The notes under the pieces are model-generated. The model worked only from the letters and a program-made list of their open reading frames with translations, did not search any database and had not been told where the DNA came from. Positions 21,106 through 33,790 of a DNA stretch of 64,000 nt are shown here, in pieces; position 1 is the first letter of the stretch, and every line of letters starts with the position of its first letter. Where the stretch lies: contig MNCI01006576.1 of assembly GCA_015680685.1 (NCBI GenBank), forward strand, positions 28,411 to 92,410, given 5' to 3'. Source of the stretch: Gnetum montanum (taxonomy: Eukaryota > Streptophyta > Gnetopsida > Gnetales > Gnetaceae). A program made the translations under genes and the position numbers.

Positions 21106-23141
21106 TTAATCCTGCTTGTTAGAATGGAGGATACCCCCCAAATAGTTGAGCATAGTAAGGATTAATGAATGAAAAGTTTGGATCCTTACATGTTGGATGT
21201 ATTGGGATCTGGTCATATTTGAACCACTAGGTGTCTTTTGATGTGGTGGTTGGAATGTACCCTGAGTGAGGTTCACACGCTTGATTATAGTAAGCATAGT
21301 GGGGTAATTTATAAGATGTAGTCAATTGATGAGTGGTTGACCCACTATGGCACCCGTGACTATAAGATGGTATGCAAGGATCAACATGTCTCCCCATGTG
21401 GCTATATTCATTAGGTCACCTAGTTGTTGGAGTATTGAGTGGTGGCCTTGATAAGGTAACATGAGGCATTCGGTTTGTGGAGGAAGATGCACCACAGTGT
21501 TGGACTTGTGCTAGTTTGGAGGATACAATGAGGTTGGAATTGTGTTGTTCCTTCTTACAGTCATGTTGAAAGAAGGGGTGTCTTCGATGTTGAGTCCCAC
21601 TGCTATTGTCAGCAAAAGCACAAGTAATATTCGTGGGTTGCTACCATGGTGCAAACCCTTCTAGAACACTTGGTGGCAATGTAGAAGGAGACAAAGGATG
21701 AGAAAATTGAAATTGAAGAGAAGTGTAAGGTACCCAAGGTGGTGGTCTTATTGGTGAGGATATGGGTTGATAGTATTGAGAAGAATAATAATAGTATGGC
21801 AAGATAGAGGATTTTGACCTAGTTGGAGAAATAGGATGTTGAACTTGATAAGCACTTAGGTTCGAATGGTATGAAGGGTGTAACTAGTTTGGGGGTGGCC
21901 TCCCCCACGATTGGGATTGTTGCCATTGTGATCGAACATAGTATCTCTCTATGAACTCTGGATGTAACACTCTTCTCCAATGCTCTTGTAAATGTGACAA
22001 GATTGGACATTGGCCCTTGGGCTAATCATACAAGCAAATGTTACATTGATACATAGGATTGATAGTTGAGCTCTTATTCTTTTCAACCCTTCTCTCCGAT
22101 TGTCTAAGGGTATTTTGTCCTACTTCTTGGTTCGTCATGACTCTACCTCCAATAATGTTAGCATAATCTCTACATTTTTTATGCATCCATTCCATCATGT
22201 TATTGATCTTTGCCTCGATTTCGTTTAATGAGTGTAGTGTTGAAAAAGATGATTCCACCTCCTTGAGGTGAGTTGATTTCTCCTCTTTTAGATTATGGAC
22301 CTTTGTTGATGTAAGATTTTGGTCCCATTCAGATTTTTCAATATTCTCCCATCTAGCCATTTCTCCTTCTTCTTTTGCTACATGCTCAATAAGCTCTTGG
22401 AATTAATTGGTTCATAGTTTATATAGTTGACCTCCGACATACATCCCTAGGGTCTCCCTTTTTTCATTATGGAGCCCATCTATGATATGGTACATTAGCC
22501 TTTCCTTGGAGAACCCATGGCCTAGGTAGTTATTTAACAGTGCATAATATCTTTCTAAGGCCATGTCCAAGGGTTTGTTGTGCTTGATTCCACTCTTGAA
22601 TTTTTCTCCTCAAGGTTGACACTCTTGTGTAGGTTTGATATCTTTCATTGAAGAGTTCTACCATTGTTGGCCATCATCGAATTAATTTTGGTTTTAAATA
22701 TCTATACCATACTTTTGCTTAGCCAATGAGTATCATAGGAAAGAGCTTAAGTTTTTGCTACCCATTTTCAATATTATTCCATACACAGGCACCATGGAAG
22801 GCTTGTAAATGATGTTGTGGATCTAAATCATAGCCTCCAGAAAACTTAGGAAAGTTGTTCAAATTGAGCCTAGGTAGACGACTCTCCTTGTGATGCCTAC
22901 AGGATATTCGAATAGCCTCTTGTATTTCTATTAAGCTTGTAGTGGCCAGTAGGGGTTCATTGTCACTTAGTAAGTTATGCCTTTGTGAGTTGGGATGATG
23001 TTATCTTCATTTATGCTCATAGGAGACCCCTACATCAGATTGAGTACTCCAAACTTCATCTTCATCATTATATAATTCGTTGGTTATCCAATGAATTACC
23101 TTACTAGTTGTTGCATTATCATAGTCTTGTGAAAGAGACAT
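21106..23141 (-). pseudogene. gag polyprotein, Athila-like
   Basis: The start is at 23141 by alignment with the copy at 6840. Recognisable parts: a KFSGGYDLDPQHHLQAF-like core near 22850; MARWENIEKSEWDQNLTSTK and the coiled Lys/Glu segment (22360-22100); the zinc-knuckle start CNICLYD at about 22025; and a Pro-rich tail to about 21480. Frames change several times and stops are common, so it is a relic. No protease frame follows before the spacer. Confidence 0.65.
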
Positions 23142-23262
23142 GGTTGTGAATTTGTGTGTTATTTAATTACAATTATTATTATTATTATTTTCTGAAAGAT
23201 ATATTGTTAATACTTTGTTACAGTGATCTTGTATGATATAACTAATCTAAATAACTAACACC

Positions 23263-23282
23263 ATCCCTAGCAATGATGCCAA
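23263..23282 (-). other. Primer-binding site, tRNA-Asp type
   Basis: Minus strand TTGGCATCATTGCTAGGGAT follows the LTR; decayed relative of the site at 14022. Confidence 0.7.
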
Positions 23283-24155
23283 TGATGAGTGGCAAGGTAC
23301 CCCTACACTCAACCATATGAATACGAGTGTGTCACGCACGATCTAGTCAAAATTCATAGAAGAGCTAGTTGTGGTATCTAGATAGTTACTTGTTGATCGT
23401 AGTTCAATGTCTTCTCACCTAGACTAGTATTTGCTTTATCATGTATGGTTTAGTCCAAAGTGAGGTGTATGATGTGTTCCTAAACTAATGCTACACTTGG
23501 AGGCGATGGTGAATAATCTTAGCTAAACTAGGAGGAAAAGGGAGAGAGAGAGAGAGCTATACTAAGAGGAGATAGGGAGAGAGAGTCTAAACTAGCCTAA
23601 GTACAATGAGCATTTGTTCCTTAATCATCCATACACATCTTAGGCCTTGTGCACGACTACCACTAGGATTACCAAGCGCATGGCCCAAGTACTCTACTGG
23701 GATCCCAAGCAGTCACACGTAGATGCTCGTGATTAACTCATACTCATTCTATGTTTAATAACAATAACAATTAAGTAATTCAACTAAGTGAATGCTACAA
23801 TGATGAAGTAATCTTGATCTTTATTTCTGGTCATGTGCATGTCCATCACACTCGAATAAAGGATGTCGTACAATTACAATCATCACATTGCGGGCATGCA
23901 CTCGGAGAAAGGGTTGAGAGGAAAAGAATGACAAAAAGATTCTACTCTAACACTAAACTGACTTCTAAAACTTAAAGACTTAAAGACTTAAAGATTGAAT
24001 TCTCTTGTGTGCCTACATGTGTATTTATAGGCTCACACAGGAGTCATGATATCGTGTATCTGATATCGTTATTTGGGTTGCGATATCGTGTACCTAATAT
24101 CGTGGATCCGATATTGGGGGTCTGATATCGTAGCCTGATGAATCACGATTCATCA
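23283..24155 (-). repeat. 5' LTR, subfamily II
   Basis: TGATGAGTGGCAAGGTACC to GATTCATCA. U3 holds about five GATATCG-type boxes (24045-24130). A GA microsatellite lies at 23543-23582. The extreme tip GATGAATCACGATTCATC is a perfect palindrome (24138-24155). Confidence 0.8.
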
Positions 24156-24660
24156 TCATGCAACTTTCAAAACATGAACAATTTGAAGAAAATATATTAT
24201 GTGAAAAGCTAGAATTTCTAGGGACATTTAAGTTAAAGGAACATTGAAAAAAAATAATCCTATATTTATCTAGTGATTAAAAATTTGGCAAAACAAATTT
24301 TTTTGGCTTTTTGAAAAATTTGGAAAATTTAAAAACTAGGCAAAAATTCAAGAAAAAGCCCGTTGAAAAAAGCCAAACATGTTTAAGAAGGAAATATTTT
24401 TGAGGTTTCATATTGCACAACATATAAATATGCATAATAAACATAGACAAAATAATTAGGGTGAGGGGTTTATTCCTTGGTGATTATTACCGAATTTCAA
24501 ATGGTAAGTCGATGCTAAGCTAAAATGCCTTAACAATCTTAAACTTACAAATAGTTGATTGAGAGACCAATGACTTGTCAATTTACGTCCACCTAATTAG
24601 CCTAATATATTTTGAGGTTTCAAATATATAAGTTATTATTTATTAAAATATGATATGTAG
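24156..24660. other. Unassigned AT-rich flank
   Basis: No reading frame, repeat boundary or RNA gene recognised. It separates the 5' LTR on the left from the LINE on the right. Confidence 0.5.
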
Positions 24661-26887
24661 GGCTAGTAGGCTAGCTCTGATGTCTCGTGGGTGGTTGAAG
24701 GTTTTGGATTGTTCTAGGTGGAACATTATAGATTTTCTTTTGGACTCTAGAGTTTGGGTTATGAACTTCTATAGAGCCCAACTGTGGTAAGGTTAGGTAT
24801 AAGAGCTGTAGAGGATTATGGCTCTTATTTTGGACTGGTAGTGCTAAATGATTCTTAGAGACTTCAATCCACTCCTTTATGGATGGAAGAAATTGAATGG
24901 TGGGGATCAGTAATCTTTAGGAGCTCAGGAGTGGTTGGAGTTTTTGGAGAAGAATGAGTTTGTCAACTTGGATATTTGGGGGTGCTACTTCACGTGGAGT
25001 AACTGACAACAAGGGAGTGACCAAGTTATAACCAATATTGACTATGCTTGGATTAGTTCTTATTTCTTCATGACAAAAGGGGTCATGGCGATGGTCTTGG
25101 AAATAGTGATCTTAGATCACTAAGGTAGTGTTTGCTACATTGGTGATGGTCTGATAGGAAGATCTAGGCCTTTTAGGTTTGAACATTATTGGCTTCACAA
25201 ACTAGGGATGAAACCTTTAGTGGCTAAAATCTAGGGGACTTACACGAGGTCACACGATCCTTGGGACTTGAAAAGTATGAAGTCTAAGGATAAGTACTCT
25301 TTCAAAAGTGAGAAAGGATGACTTATGCAAAGGCTTATGGAGATACAAAAGGGATAGGAAGAAGGTCAAGATTTGGGGTAGGAGGAATGGGAGGTTCTTT
25401 CGTAGCTTTAGGCAATTGATAGAGATGCAAAAGCCTACTAGCAACAATGGTCTAGGGTGAGTTGGTTGAAAGATGAGGATCGAAATACACATTTTTTCTT
25501 TGTGGATACCTCTGTAGCAAAACTTTCTCAATGTATTTCTCATCTATCTATCTAGAGATAGGAGATTGCTAGAGAAGAGAAGGTTTTCCAAACTTTGATG
25601 GACTTTTGATCTAATATCTAGAGAAGGAGGTTGGTGTAGACGTTATCTGTGCATGTTGAATCTATTTTGCAGAATGAAGAGAATTATCATTTATTGCTCC
25701 CCTTCTTCATGCTTGAGTTGGAGGAAGCTTTGGGGTCCATGAAAGTGGGTATGACACCAGGACCTAATGGGTGGCCGGTGGAATTTTTTTGAAGTTTCAT
25801 TAATCTTCTTGAGGATAATATCCTTGATGTGTTCAATGCTATGTTGTGTTGGTGCCAAATATGCTAGGAGATCAAGTGTGCTTGGATTTTTTTAATTCCA
25901 AAGTCAAATTTGACTTTGGAGCCTACCCACTTTTAACCAATTAGTTTGTGCAACATCCTTCTTTATCTTTTTTCAAAGATGCTGGTGTCATAGTTAATCT
26001 TGTTGATTACTAGGCTAGTGGGGCCTAATCAAGTGGGGTTTATTCAGGGAAGACACTTCTAGGATCAAATTTTTTTGGTGTAAGAGATCCTAGATTCACT
26101 TAGATTGATGAGGTACCTAGGCTTGTGCCTTCAGTTTGATATCTAGAAGGCATATGATATTGTGTCATGGGAGGTGCTAGAGGAAATTATGCTATGAAAA
26201 AGTTTCCACCCTAAGTTTATGAAGTTATCCTTGTCTAGTCAACATTTTGGGGATTCTCTCTAGTCTTGGAAGGGAAGTTATGATGGTTCTCTTCTCTAGG
26301 GAGAGGGTTGAGGCAGAGGGATCCATTATCTTCCTATTTGTTCATTTTCATCATGGATATCCTTTAGGCATTTTGTGAGGCAGAGGGAGTTAGGGGATTA
26401 GAGATTACAAGAGTTAAGTATCTTATTGAACATTACATGGATGACACCATCATGTTCTCTTATGCATATGTGTTGCAAGCCATGATGATTAATAGAGTGC
26501 TAGCACATATGGCTGTGGAGGTTCAACTAGAGATCAACGAAGGAAAGTCATCAGTTCATTTGCTGAAAACTCCTACTAGGGTATAGGTGTTGGTCATTCA
26601 TCACTTAAGGGTGCTCCTTGGATTGTTAGATGATGTGTACTTAGGGCTTTTCCTATATGACTAGCATAAGAGACAAGTTTGGAGGGGTTTAGTGCAAATA
26701 CTTCAAAAGAGAATGACTCATTAGATGACCTAGTTCCTAACTTGTGCAAGTAGGGCCCTTCTTGCTCCTTTGGTTTTGATGGTCATGGCTAGATATGTGG
26801 CTTTGGTGGCTCATCCACCTATGAGGGTGGTGGAGTAGATTGATTAGATTGTGTGTAACTTTACATGGTTTGGTGGCAAAGGGGGAC
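24661..26887 (+). pseudogene. L1-like LINE ORF2, 5' segment (endonuclease and RT)
   Basis: Decayed but readable. The endonuclease part has GDFNPLL near 24855, FTWSN near 24990 and a LDH motif near 25115. RT begins near 25690: PGPNGWPVEFF, a PISL.N-like block, FDI.KAYDIVSW near 26135, and the catalytic YMDDTIMF at about 26437. It would nick target DNA and copy its own RNA. Many in-frame stops. It breaks at 26887 in WFGGKG and resumes at 39872, the two halves having been separated by insertion of the 13-kb LTR element. Confidence 0.75.
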
Positions 26888-27790
26888 TAATAAATTGTGA
26901 TTGGCTACGTCAACTAGGCCTTGTTGACTTGGCCTCATCGACTAGGCCCCAACAACGAGGCCCCATCAATGCATCATTTCATGCATTGACTAGGCCCTAT
27001 TAACGTAGGATCTACTTTTGCATATAAATACGATTTCATCATCCACATGTATGAAATGTCTTATCATAGCAGTAGTGGAGCTCTTGTAGTTTTTCCATTT
27101 GAGAGTTAGAATATTTTCCCAAGTGCCTACAACAGGAGTCATTGAGTGTACAGATCTTTATTCGAGCATTGTTGTACCTAAGCACATGCAGTAATAAAGA
27201 TGAACTTTTTGATAAACCTTGTAGCATTTTGGATAGATAAAATATTTTATTTATGCATTTAATGTTTTCAATTAGTTATTCAATATTTTCTAGTAATTAA
27301 GCTAATTATGCAAGATAAGCTAGATAGATTAAATACATAAGTACAATTGTAACATGTATTTTCTTGGTAATCCTAGCAGTGTTGGTGCTTGGTACGCCCA
27401 GTGGCATAGCGCTTGGTAACCTAGTAGTGGATATGTGGGTTCAGGACATGTACAGAAAGTGGGAATAGATGCTTATGTTAGGATTAGTTAGAGATAGTTA
27501 GTTAGTTAATTTAGATTAGTCATTAAATTAGTCTATATCTCTCTCTCTCTCTTCAAGTACCCAAAAACATAAAATAGAAAATGATAAAAATAATATGTCT
27601 CAATTACTCTTAACCATACCATTATGCTTCAAACATGTAATTGGGAAGACAACAAATGACCTTAGGGCAAGGTTCACTTCCTAGAAGACTAGTGTACTAG
27701 AAATTGTAAAGTCCATGGAATTCAACTGGGTTGTGCATGAATGTTTTGTGATCCATATGGTTGGGTGTAGGCGTACCTCGCCATTCATCA
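26888..27790 (+). repeat. 5' LTR of the 26888-39866 element
   Basis: The start TAATAAATTG is a G-to-A decayed TGATGAGTCA; the end is CCATTCATCA. It has a U3 array of (T)CGACTAGGCC-type units (26902-27005), TATAAATA at 27023-27030, AATAAA near 27193, and a CT microsatellite near 27540. The array is about 75 bases longer than in the 3' LTR. Confidence 0.85.
27023..27030 (+). promoter_or_regulatory. LTR TATA box
   Basis: TATAAATA just downstream of the U3 repeat array. The corresponding box in the 3' LTR is at 39055-39062. Confidence 0.75.
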
Positions 27791-27810
27791 TTAGCATTGT
27801 TGTCGAGGAC
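27791..27810 (+). other. Primer-binding site, tRNA-Asp type
   Basis: TTAGCATTGTTGTCGAGGAC immediately after the LTR; C-to-T decayed form of TTGGCATCGTTGCCGAGGAC. Confidence 0.8.
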
Positions 27811-27971
27811 TTCGTTTGTTGAAATGTGTGCTATCTAGGATTAGTGAATATTAGTTATATTGTTGGATGAATTCAAGGTTAACATCAATTTTACATGACA
27901 TATAACTACTAAGCATATTGATAATTTTATTTGTTTTGCAAAATTCTTCTTCTTCTTAAAGATGTAAAGAT

Positions 27972-29480
27972 GTCAAACCATCGGTCCCACAGGAGTGCAA
28001 AGTGGTATATACTTATCCACATGAGTATGTACTAGACTTGACCTTCATCCTACATAATGATGAACAGTTACAATGGTGTGATATGAAGGGCAACATCATC
28101 TTGCCCTCCAATTGATCTGTACTCGAGATTTTGTTTCAAACTCTTAAGAATTTGGGCATTCTAGATCTTCATGAGGAATATGTTCTGAATGGTTATGACA
28201 CTCAAGACTATCATCCCACTAAAACATAATGTAAGCAATATTAACATTAGGAGAAGCACCATGAGGCTACAAAGGGGAAACATTTCACTAATCCCTTGTT
28301 CCTATTAGATCAAGATGACAATGAGGATCCTTCCTTTGAAGGTTCTTAACATGAAGATTCTCCACCCCTAATTATTGGGAATGTGGGTGTGGCCTTGAAC
28401 CTCGATCCACTATTCATAAACTAGGTTCAGGAAAAAGTGACAGCCAAGGTAGGGACTCAGGTAAACATCACAATGGTAAGGGATCTAAGGATGGAGGTCA
28501 TAATGAGGGAAAAAGTGGTGGTAGTCCACCTTCCTCTCCATCCTCTTCATCTAATTTTAAACATTCCTCTTCATCTACCAGTTCTCATAGAAGTCACCAT
28601 CAAAATAATTGTGATGAAGGTGATCAACAAGCCAACAATGACCATCAAGGCCATCAAGAATGTAGAGGTTGTAGGAACCATCATCAACATCATTAACACA
28701 ATCATGATGAGGAACCGATCCTTGGAATCGGAATCCATTCATTGATGAAGTACCATGTTAGAACTATTTAATGATAAATATCAAACATACTTTAGAGTGT
28801 TCAACCTAAGAAGGTAAATCCAAGGTTGGAAATAAGGAACACATGAACCCTTGGATGCCACCATGGGTAGATATTATTTTCTCTTACACTGATGCCCTGG
28901 CCATGGATATTCTAAGGGAGAAACTCCACTACATCATAGATGGGCTTAGAGTTAAAAGTAGAAGAACTCTTGGGGTTTATTCCCAAGGGAGACTATCTAA
29001 ATTAAGAGCTCGTCAAATCCAAAGGTTGATTAAGCAGGTAGCAAAAGAAGAAGGTGAATTGCAAAAAAGGAAAAGTGCATAAGAGTATAATAGAAATCTT
29101 CCATCTAGAGAAGAGAGGTCCAATTTTATGATGAAGAAGAATCACCACTTGACAAAGTGGTGAATAGGAAAACCTTGCCTATTCAAAAATCTATTTCTAA
29201 TATTTAAGTAAAGGTTGATAAATTATGGGACTCTCTAGATGAAAATTTTTAAACTACTATAAAAAATATTAAAGCATCCAAAGAATAGAATAGTGATTGT
29301 GAATGCAAGAGACAAAAAGAAGCTGAATGTGCCTACCAGAGAGGTAAGGGAAAAGCTGCTTCTATTGAGGAAGTTGTGGAGATAGACTTTGAAGATGATG
29401 CTGGTGTGATATCTATCAATATAAACATCCAAGGGGGTGTGGCCTAGTGATGTCACACTTATAAGAGTTTGGAGTGTACG
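27972..29480 (+). pseudogene. gag polyprotein, Athila-like
   Basis: Starts near the first ATGs after the leader. It has VYTYPHEYVLDLTFILHNDE (28000), a Ser/His-rich low-complexity stretch around 28520-28650, MLELFNDKYQTYF (28770), and VAKEEGELQKRKSA (about 29037-29082), which aligns with the gag at 12438. The zinc-knuckle region is too eroded to read. Frames shift at least three times. It would encode the capsid and nucleocapsid. Confidence 0.7.
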
Positions 29481-30149
29481 CATTGAATCTTTGACTAGCA
29501 CATAGGAAACTACCTAGATGATTGCCTTATCCTCAAGGCAATCCAAGGTAGTTCCACCAACAACAACAAGCTTACTACCCAAGTGAAGCTCCACCACAAC
29601 CATATGATAAATACCAAAAGTGGCATCAACCATAATCATGGGAAATGCCATCATGAATGTAGCAGTACCCTTATAGGAAACCAGATCCATATGGGTACTA
29701 CATTTAGGAACCCATTTCCCCAAGACATTTTGCAAGCCATGCCTTAATTTAGCATCACTATTATCCTCTAGAGTACCATTGAACACTATCACCATATACT
29801 CAAGGAGAGAACCCATATCCATACCAATCATCGCATCCATTTGCACACGTCCCTTTGTCCTCAATCTAGTTACCTCATGCTTCATCCATGCAAGGTGAGA
29901 TTTCTCTAGAACCACAGCAATAAAATGCTACGAGGGTTGTACATTCATAATTGGCTTTCTAGCTGAGTGGTTTAGACAATTGATCTAGAAAGAGACCCTT
30001 CTTTCAATCCAATAGTCCTCTCACACCTAGTACAACTGATCGCCTTGCATCTTTAGTACCCTCATCCTCTGCATCAAATACCTTTGAGTGCCCTTCAAAC
30101 CAAATGCCACCTCAGATCTATACTATGATGTTAACTCATGCTGTTTTCA

Positions 30150-30622
30150 ATTAGATTAAGGCTGGCAATCTTTCCATGAAAAGATCTGACCTAGGAAGTC
30201 CTCTCATTTACCTGCAAGTTACTAGACATGAGTCATGCAAGGCTCTTCTTGATTTTGGTTCAAATATCAATCTCATCTCCAATAACATGTACAAGGCATG
30301 GAACCTACCAACTCTCAAGAAGATTAATATCTATCTAGAATTGGCAAATCAATCAATCACTATTCCTTTGGGATTAGTGGAGGACATTGTAACCATAATA
30401 AGTGGGTGGTCTTATCTTCCTGATTTTCTTATGATCAAGGTTGAAAATTGCAAAGGCGACTTTCCCATCATTATGGAAAGGGCTTGGTTAAGCATGGTTC
30501 ATGCACATATGGGCATAAGAGTCCTCTCCTTGGAAATATCCAAGGAAAATGAATTTGGAAAGTTAGAGAAGGAGTGTATTCCATGCATTTCATATAGCGA
30601 TAATGAGTGCAATTGCATGTAA
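30150..30622 (+). pseudogene. Aspartic protease, Athila-like
   Basis: Open from 30176: SPLIYLQVTRHESCKALLDF. The active site reads LLDFGSNINLIS, so the usual Ser or Thr after the catalytic Asp is replaced by Phe, probably inactivating. The rest is well conserved: ELANQSITIPLGLVEDIV and FPIIMERAWLSM. It matches the protease at 11430-10795 residue by residue over about 140 positions. Confidence 0.8.
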
Positions 30623-30935
30623 AAGATGTGGTCCATCAAAAATACATACATTAAAGCATGTAATCAGTGTGCACAAGAAATAGATATTCAAAGGTGTCTA
30701 TATGTAGCAGACACAAAATAGGAGGACACCTAGTGGCTGATATTTGACTTAGATAGTAGCACATTATGCCTGGAATTAACTGAGAGCCTAAGATGTGCTT
30801 ATGTTGAAATCATGGATGAACTTGAGCAAGTTCATCATCTTTGATGATGAAAATGATGATACCTATTAGCAAGAGTTGGAAATCCCTAATAACTTCAAGT
30901 AAGAGCCCCTAGAGCTAAAAACATTATTAGCTAAC

Positions 30936-31990
30936 ATGGAATATGCATTTTCAAATAATGATAAATTAGTCATAATCAATGCTAAACTTTCTCTTGAACA
31001 AAAAGGAAAGTTGTTAAATGTGGTTAACAAATGGCCAACAGCCTTTGCTTGGTCATATCATGAGCTAACAAGAATCGATCCAAGGATATGCCAACATTGC
31101 ATTTACATCAACCTAGTCATGAAGCTAAGAAGGTAGCCGCAAAGGCGATTGAACCCCAAATTGAAGCAAATTGTCAAGGAGAAAATAGAGTAACTCCTCA
31201 AGGTAGGGTTTATTTATCCCATCACAGATAGTGAGTGGGTTAGCTCACTTGTAGTTGTGCTAAAGAAAGGTGGTAAGTGATGGGTCTGCATTGACTTCAG
31301 GCTATTCAATACGCTAACATTTAAAAATAATTTTTCATTGCCATTTGTAGATTAAGTATCAGACACCATATTTGGGCATTGCTATTATAGCTTCTTGGAT
31401 GGTTATAGTGGCTATAACCAAATCCAAATTGCATTAGAAGAGTAGGCTAAGACAACATTCACGAGTCCCTAGGGAACTTTTGCATATTATAAGATGCCAT
31501 TTTGTCTGTGCAATGCCCCTACAACATTTTAACGCTTGGTCCTTAGTATTTTCCAACAACAAATTGGTAGTGGTGTGGAAGTCTGCATGGATGACTTCTT
31601 CACCTATGGAGCTACGTTTGAGCAAGCCATGGATAGCGTTGAGCAAATATTGAAGAGATGTGTTAAAACAAATATACGGCTCAATTGGCAAAAGAGTCAT
31701 CTCATGGTCCAAGAAGGCATTGTGTTGGGGCATCGAATTTCATAAGAAGGTATTAAGGTAGACCTAGAAAATATAAGGATCATCTAAGGAATTACACATC
31801 AAACAAAGATAGTCAAAGATGTTAGATCATTCCTTGGACATATTGGCTACTATCGACAATTCATAGAGAATTTCTTTAAGATTGCAAAGCCGTTGGTTGA
31901 GCTTACAAAGAAATATGCTCCATTCATCTAGACCAAGGAGTGTGAACATGCATTCCAATAATTTAAGGAAAAACTTGTAGAAAATCTAGT
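30936..31990 (+). pseudogene. Reverse transcriptase, Ty3/gypsy
   Basis: In order: LNPKLKQIVKEKIE, a KGGK-stop-WVCIDFR block near 31270, FLDGYSGYNQIQIA at 31392, FCLCNAPTTF, the catalytic VCMDDFFTYG at 31581 (gypsy YxDDxxV/I type), LVLGHRIS-like VLGHRIS near 31723, and LGHIGYYRQFIENF (31845). It would copy element RNA to DNA in the particle. Stops occur at several former Gln or Trp codons (for example EE-stop-AKTTF, SP-stop-GTF). Confidence 0.85.
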
Positions 31991-32400
31991 TCTATGGATG
32001 ATTCATCTAGACCATTTCACATAATGATGGATGCATCTAATTATGCTTTGGGAGTAGTGCTTATGTAGCTGAACAATAAAAAACATCCATATTACATCCA
32101 CTACACAAGTCAAAGCATTGTGTGTGCACAATTGAATTACATCACAACTAAAAAAGAATTGATGGCTATGGCGTTTTCTCTTGACAAGTTTAGGCACTAT
32201 GTGCTTGGCTATAAAGTGTTTGTGCACATAGATCACAGTGCCATCTTCTTCCTAATAAAAAAGCTAATGGTGAGCCCTCATATCATATGATGGCTTGTGA
32301 TCTTACAGGAATTTGATCTTATGATGATAGATCGAAAGGGAACTAATAATGTGGTCATTGACCACCTCTCTCAATTGAAATGGGATAACAAAGAAGAGGA
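31991..32400 (+). pseudogene. RNase H domain
   Basis: MDASNYALGVVLM near 32023, then QLNYITTKKELMAM (first and second acidic residues), RHYVLGYKVFVHIDHSAIFF (third acidic residue), and NNVVIDHLSQL. This is the standard gypsy RT-RNase H order and spacing. One early stop is visible after VVLM. Confidence 0.8.
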
Positions 32401-33790
32401 GAGTCTAATCTCTAATCAATTCCCAGATGAACTCCTCTTTATTGCTGCAATCAATGAATAAATGCTCATAGAACCAAAATGGTACAATGGCCTCCTGACT
32501 TATCTTCTCACTCAAAAGATGCCACAAGATCTTGACTTTAGAAATAAACAATAGTTTCTTCATTAGGCCAAATACTTCATGGAAATCAATGAACACCTTT
32601 ACAAGGTGTGCACCAATGGCTTGGTTCACTAGTGTGTGCTTGATGTGGATCAATTATGCATGCTCTAATATGCTCACAAAGGCCCTTGCAAAGGCCACTA
32701 TGCAAGGAGGAAAATGATCATAAAAATTCTAATGGTAGGATATTATTGGCCTACAATCTTTAGGGACATCCACTAATTTGTCCGATCTTGTGAATGCTAC
32801 CAACAAGATGGTGGGATGACTACATGAATGAAGGATCCTTAATAGTGGATTCAACCACTAGAGCTCTTTGATATTTGGGGCATAGACTTCATGGATCCCA
32901 TCACATCCATTTCAATGAAAAGGCATATATCATAGTAGTAGTTGACTACTACACCAAATGGGCAAAGGTAGCAGTTGTTGCTAATTGTACATCATCCACT
33001 ACTACCTGATTTATATAACATGTTACAAATAGGTTTGGGGTGCCACATGCACTAATTTCTAATAATGAAACTCATTTTAAAGGTGCCACTTTTAGAAAGT
33101 TGATGCAAAAATTGGAGGTTGAACATAAATTAACAACCCCCTATCATCCCCAAGCCAATGGTTAAGCAGAGGTAACTAACCGAGAGATCACAAAGATCCT
33201 AACAAGGATCATAAGCAAATATAGGAGAGACTGGAGCACAAAACTCAACAATGCCCTATGGGCCTACTACTCAACATGAAAACTCCCTATTGGCTACTCT
33301 CCCTATGAGCTATTGTATGGAAAAATTCCAATGCTCCTAATTCAATTTGAGCTTCATACACTCTCAACAACCTATGACTTGAATATTGACTTGAGTCTAG
33401 CATAAAAAGAAAGACTAATCAACCTCAACGTGCTAGAAGAAAATTGACTAGCGGCCCTATCTTTGAATGAAGTACACAATAAATTCAACAAACAATGACA
33501 TGACCTAAGAATAAGGAAAGTAAAATTCCAACTGGGTGGTAAGTTTCTCTATTAGAACCCCACACACATACCTCAGAAGACAAAGTTCCAAACATTATGG
33601 GAGGGACATTACATAGTGGTTGAAACCTTTCCTTCTGGGGCCATGACCATATACAAACCTGAGAGCCCTAATAAAAGGTAGTTGATCAACATCCAATAAG
33701 TAAAGCTTTTTAATGAGCCCAAGCAAGCCAGTACAACAAATACCTCAATAGATGGACAACCATGTTTAATTTTTTGGACTCCTCCTTCCA
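32401..33790 (+). pseudogene. Integrase, Athila-like
   Basis: HHCC zinc part: GHYARRKMIIKILMVGYYWP ... SCECYQQDG (32690-32810). Core: ELFDIWGIDFMDPI (32863) and, in shifted frame, YHPQANG with AEVTNREITKIL (33140-33200), the DDE glutamate region. C-terminal part: KFNKQ-stop-HDLRIRKVKFQLGGKFLY and LWEGHYIVVETF, ending in FWTPPSNSVVGEM at about 33800. It would insert the cDNA. Many stops and frame changes. Confidence 0.8.

Larger units (their letters stand above)
20140..24155 (-). mobile_element. Athila-like element, 5' part (LTR, gag, spacer)
   Basis: From the minus-strand 5' end: LTR 23283-24155, primer site, gag (23141 to 21106), and a spacer with long blocks matching 4040-5050 (for example GGGACATGAGGTAACTG). 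It stops at 20140, where TACTAGAAGG abuts a different element. Protease and pol are absent throughout. The same LTR-gag-spacer half occurs at 4040-7794, so both are one subfamily. Confidence 0.65.

Noticed and set aside
29514-29915. 133-codon minus-strand frame
   Set aside because: It is antisense to the gag tail of the plus-strand element and has no family signature.
29950-30025. tRNA-like stretch (AGCTGAGTGGTTTAGACAAT)
   Set aside because: It resembles a Leu/Ser D arm, but no acceptor stem, anticodon arm or T arm can be formed, and it lies within decayed gag-pro coding sequence.
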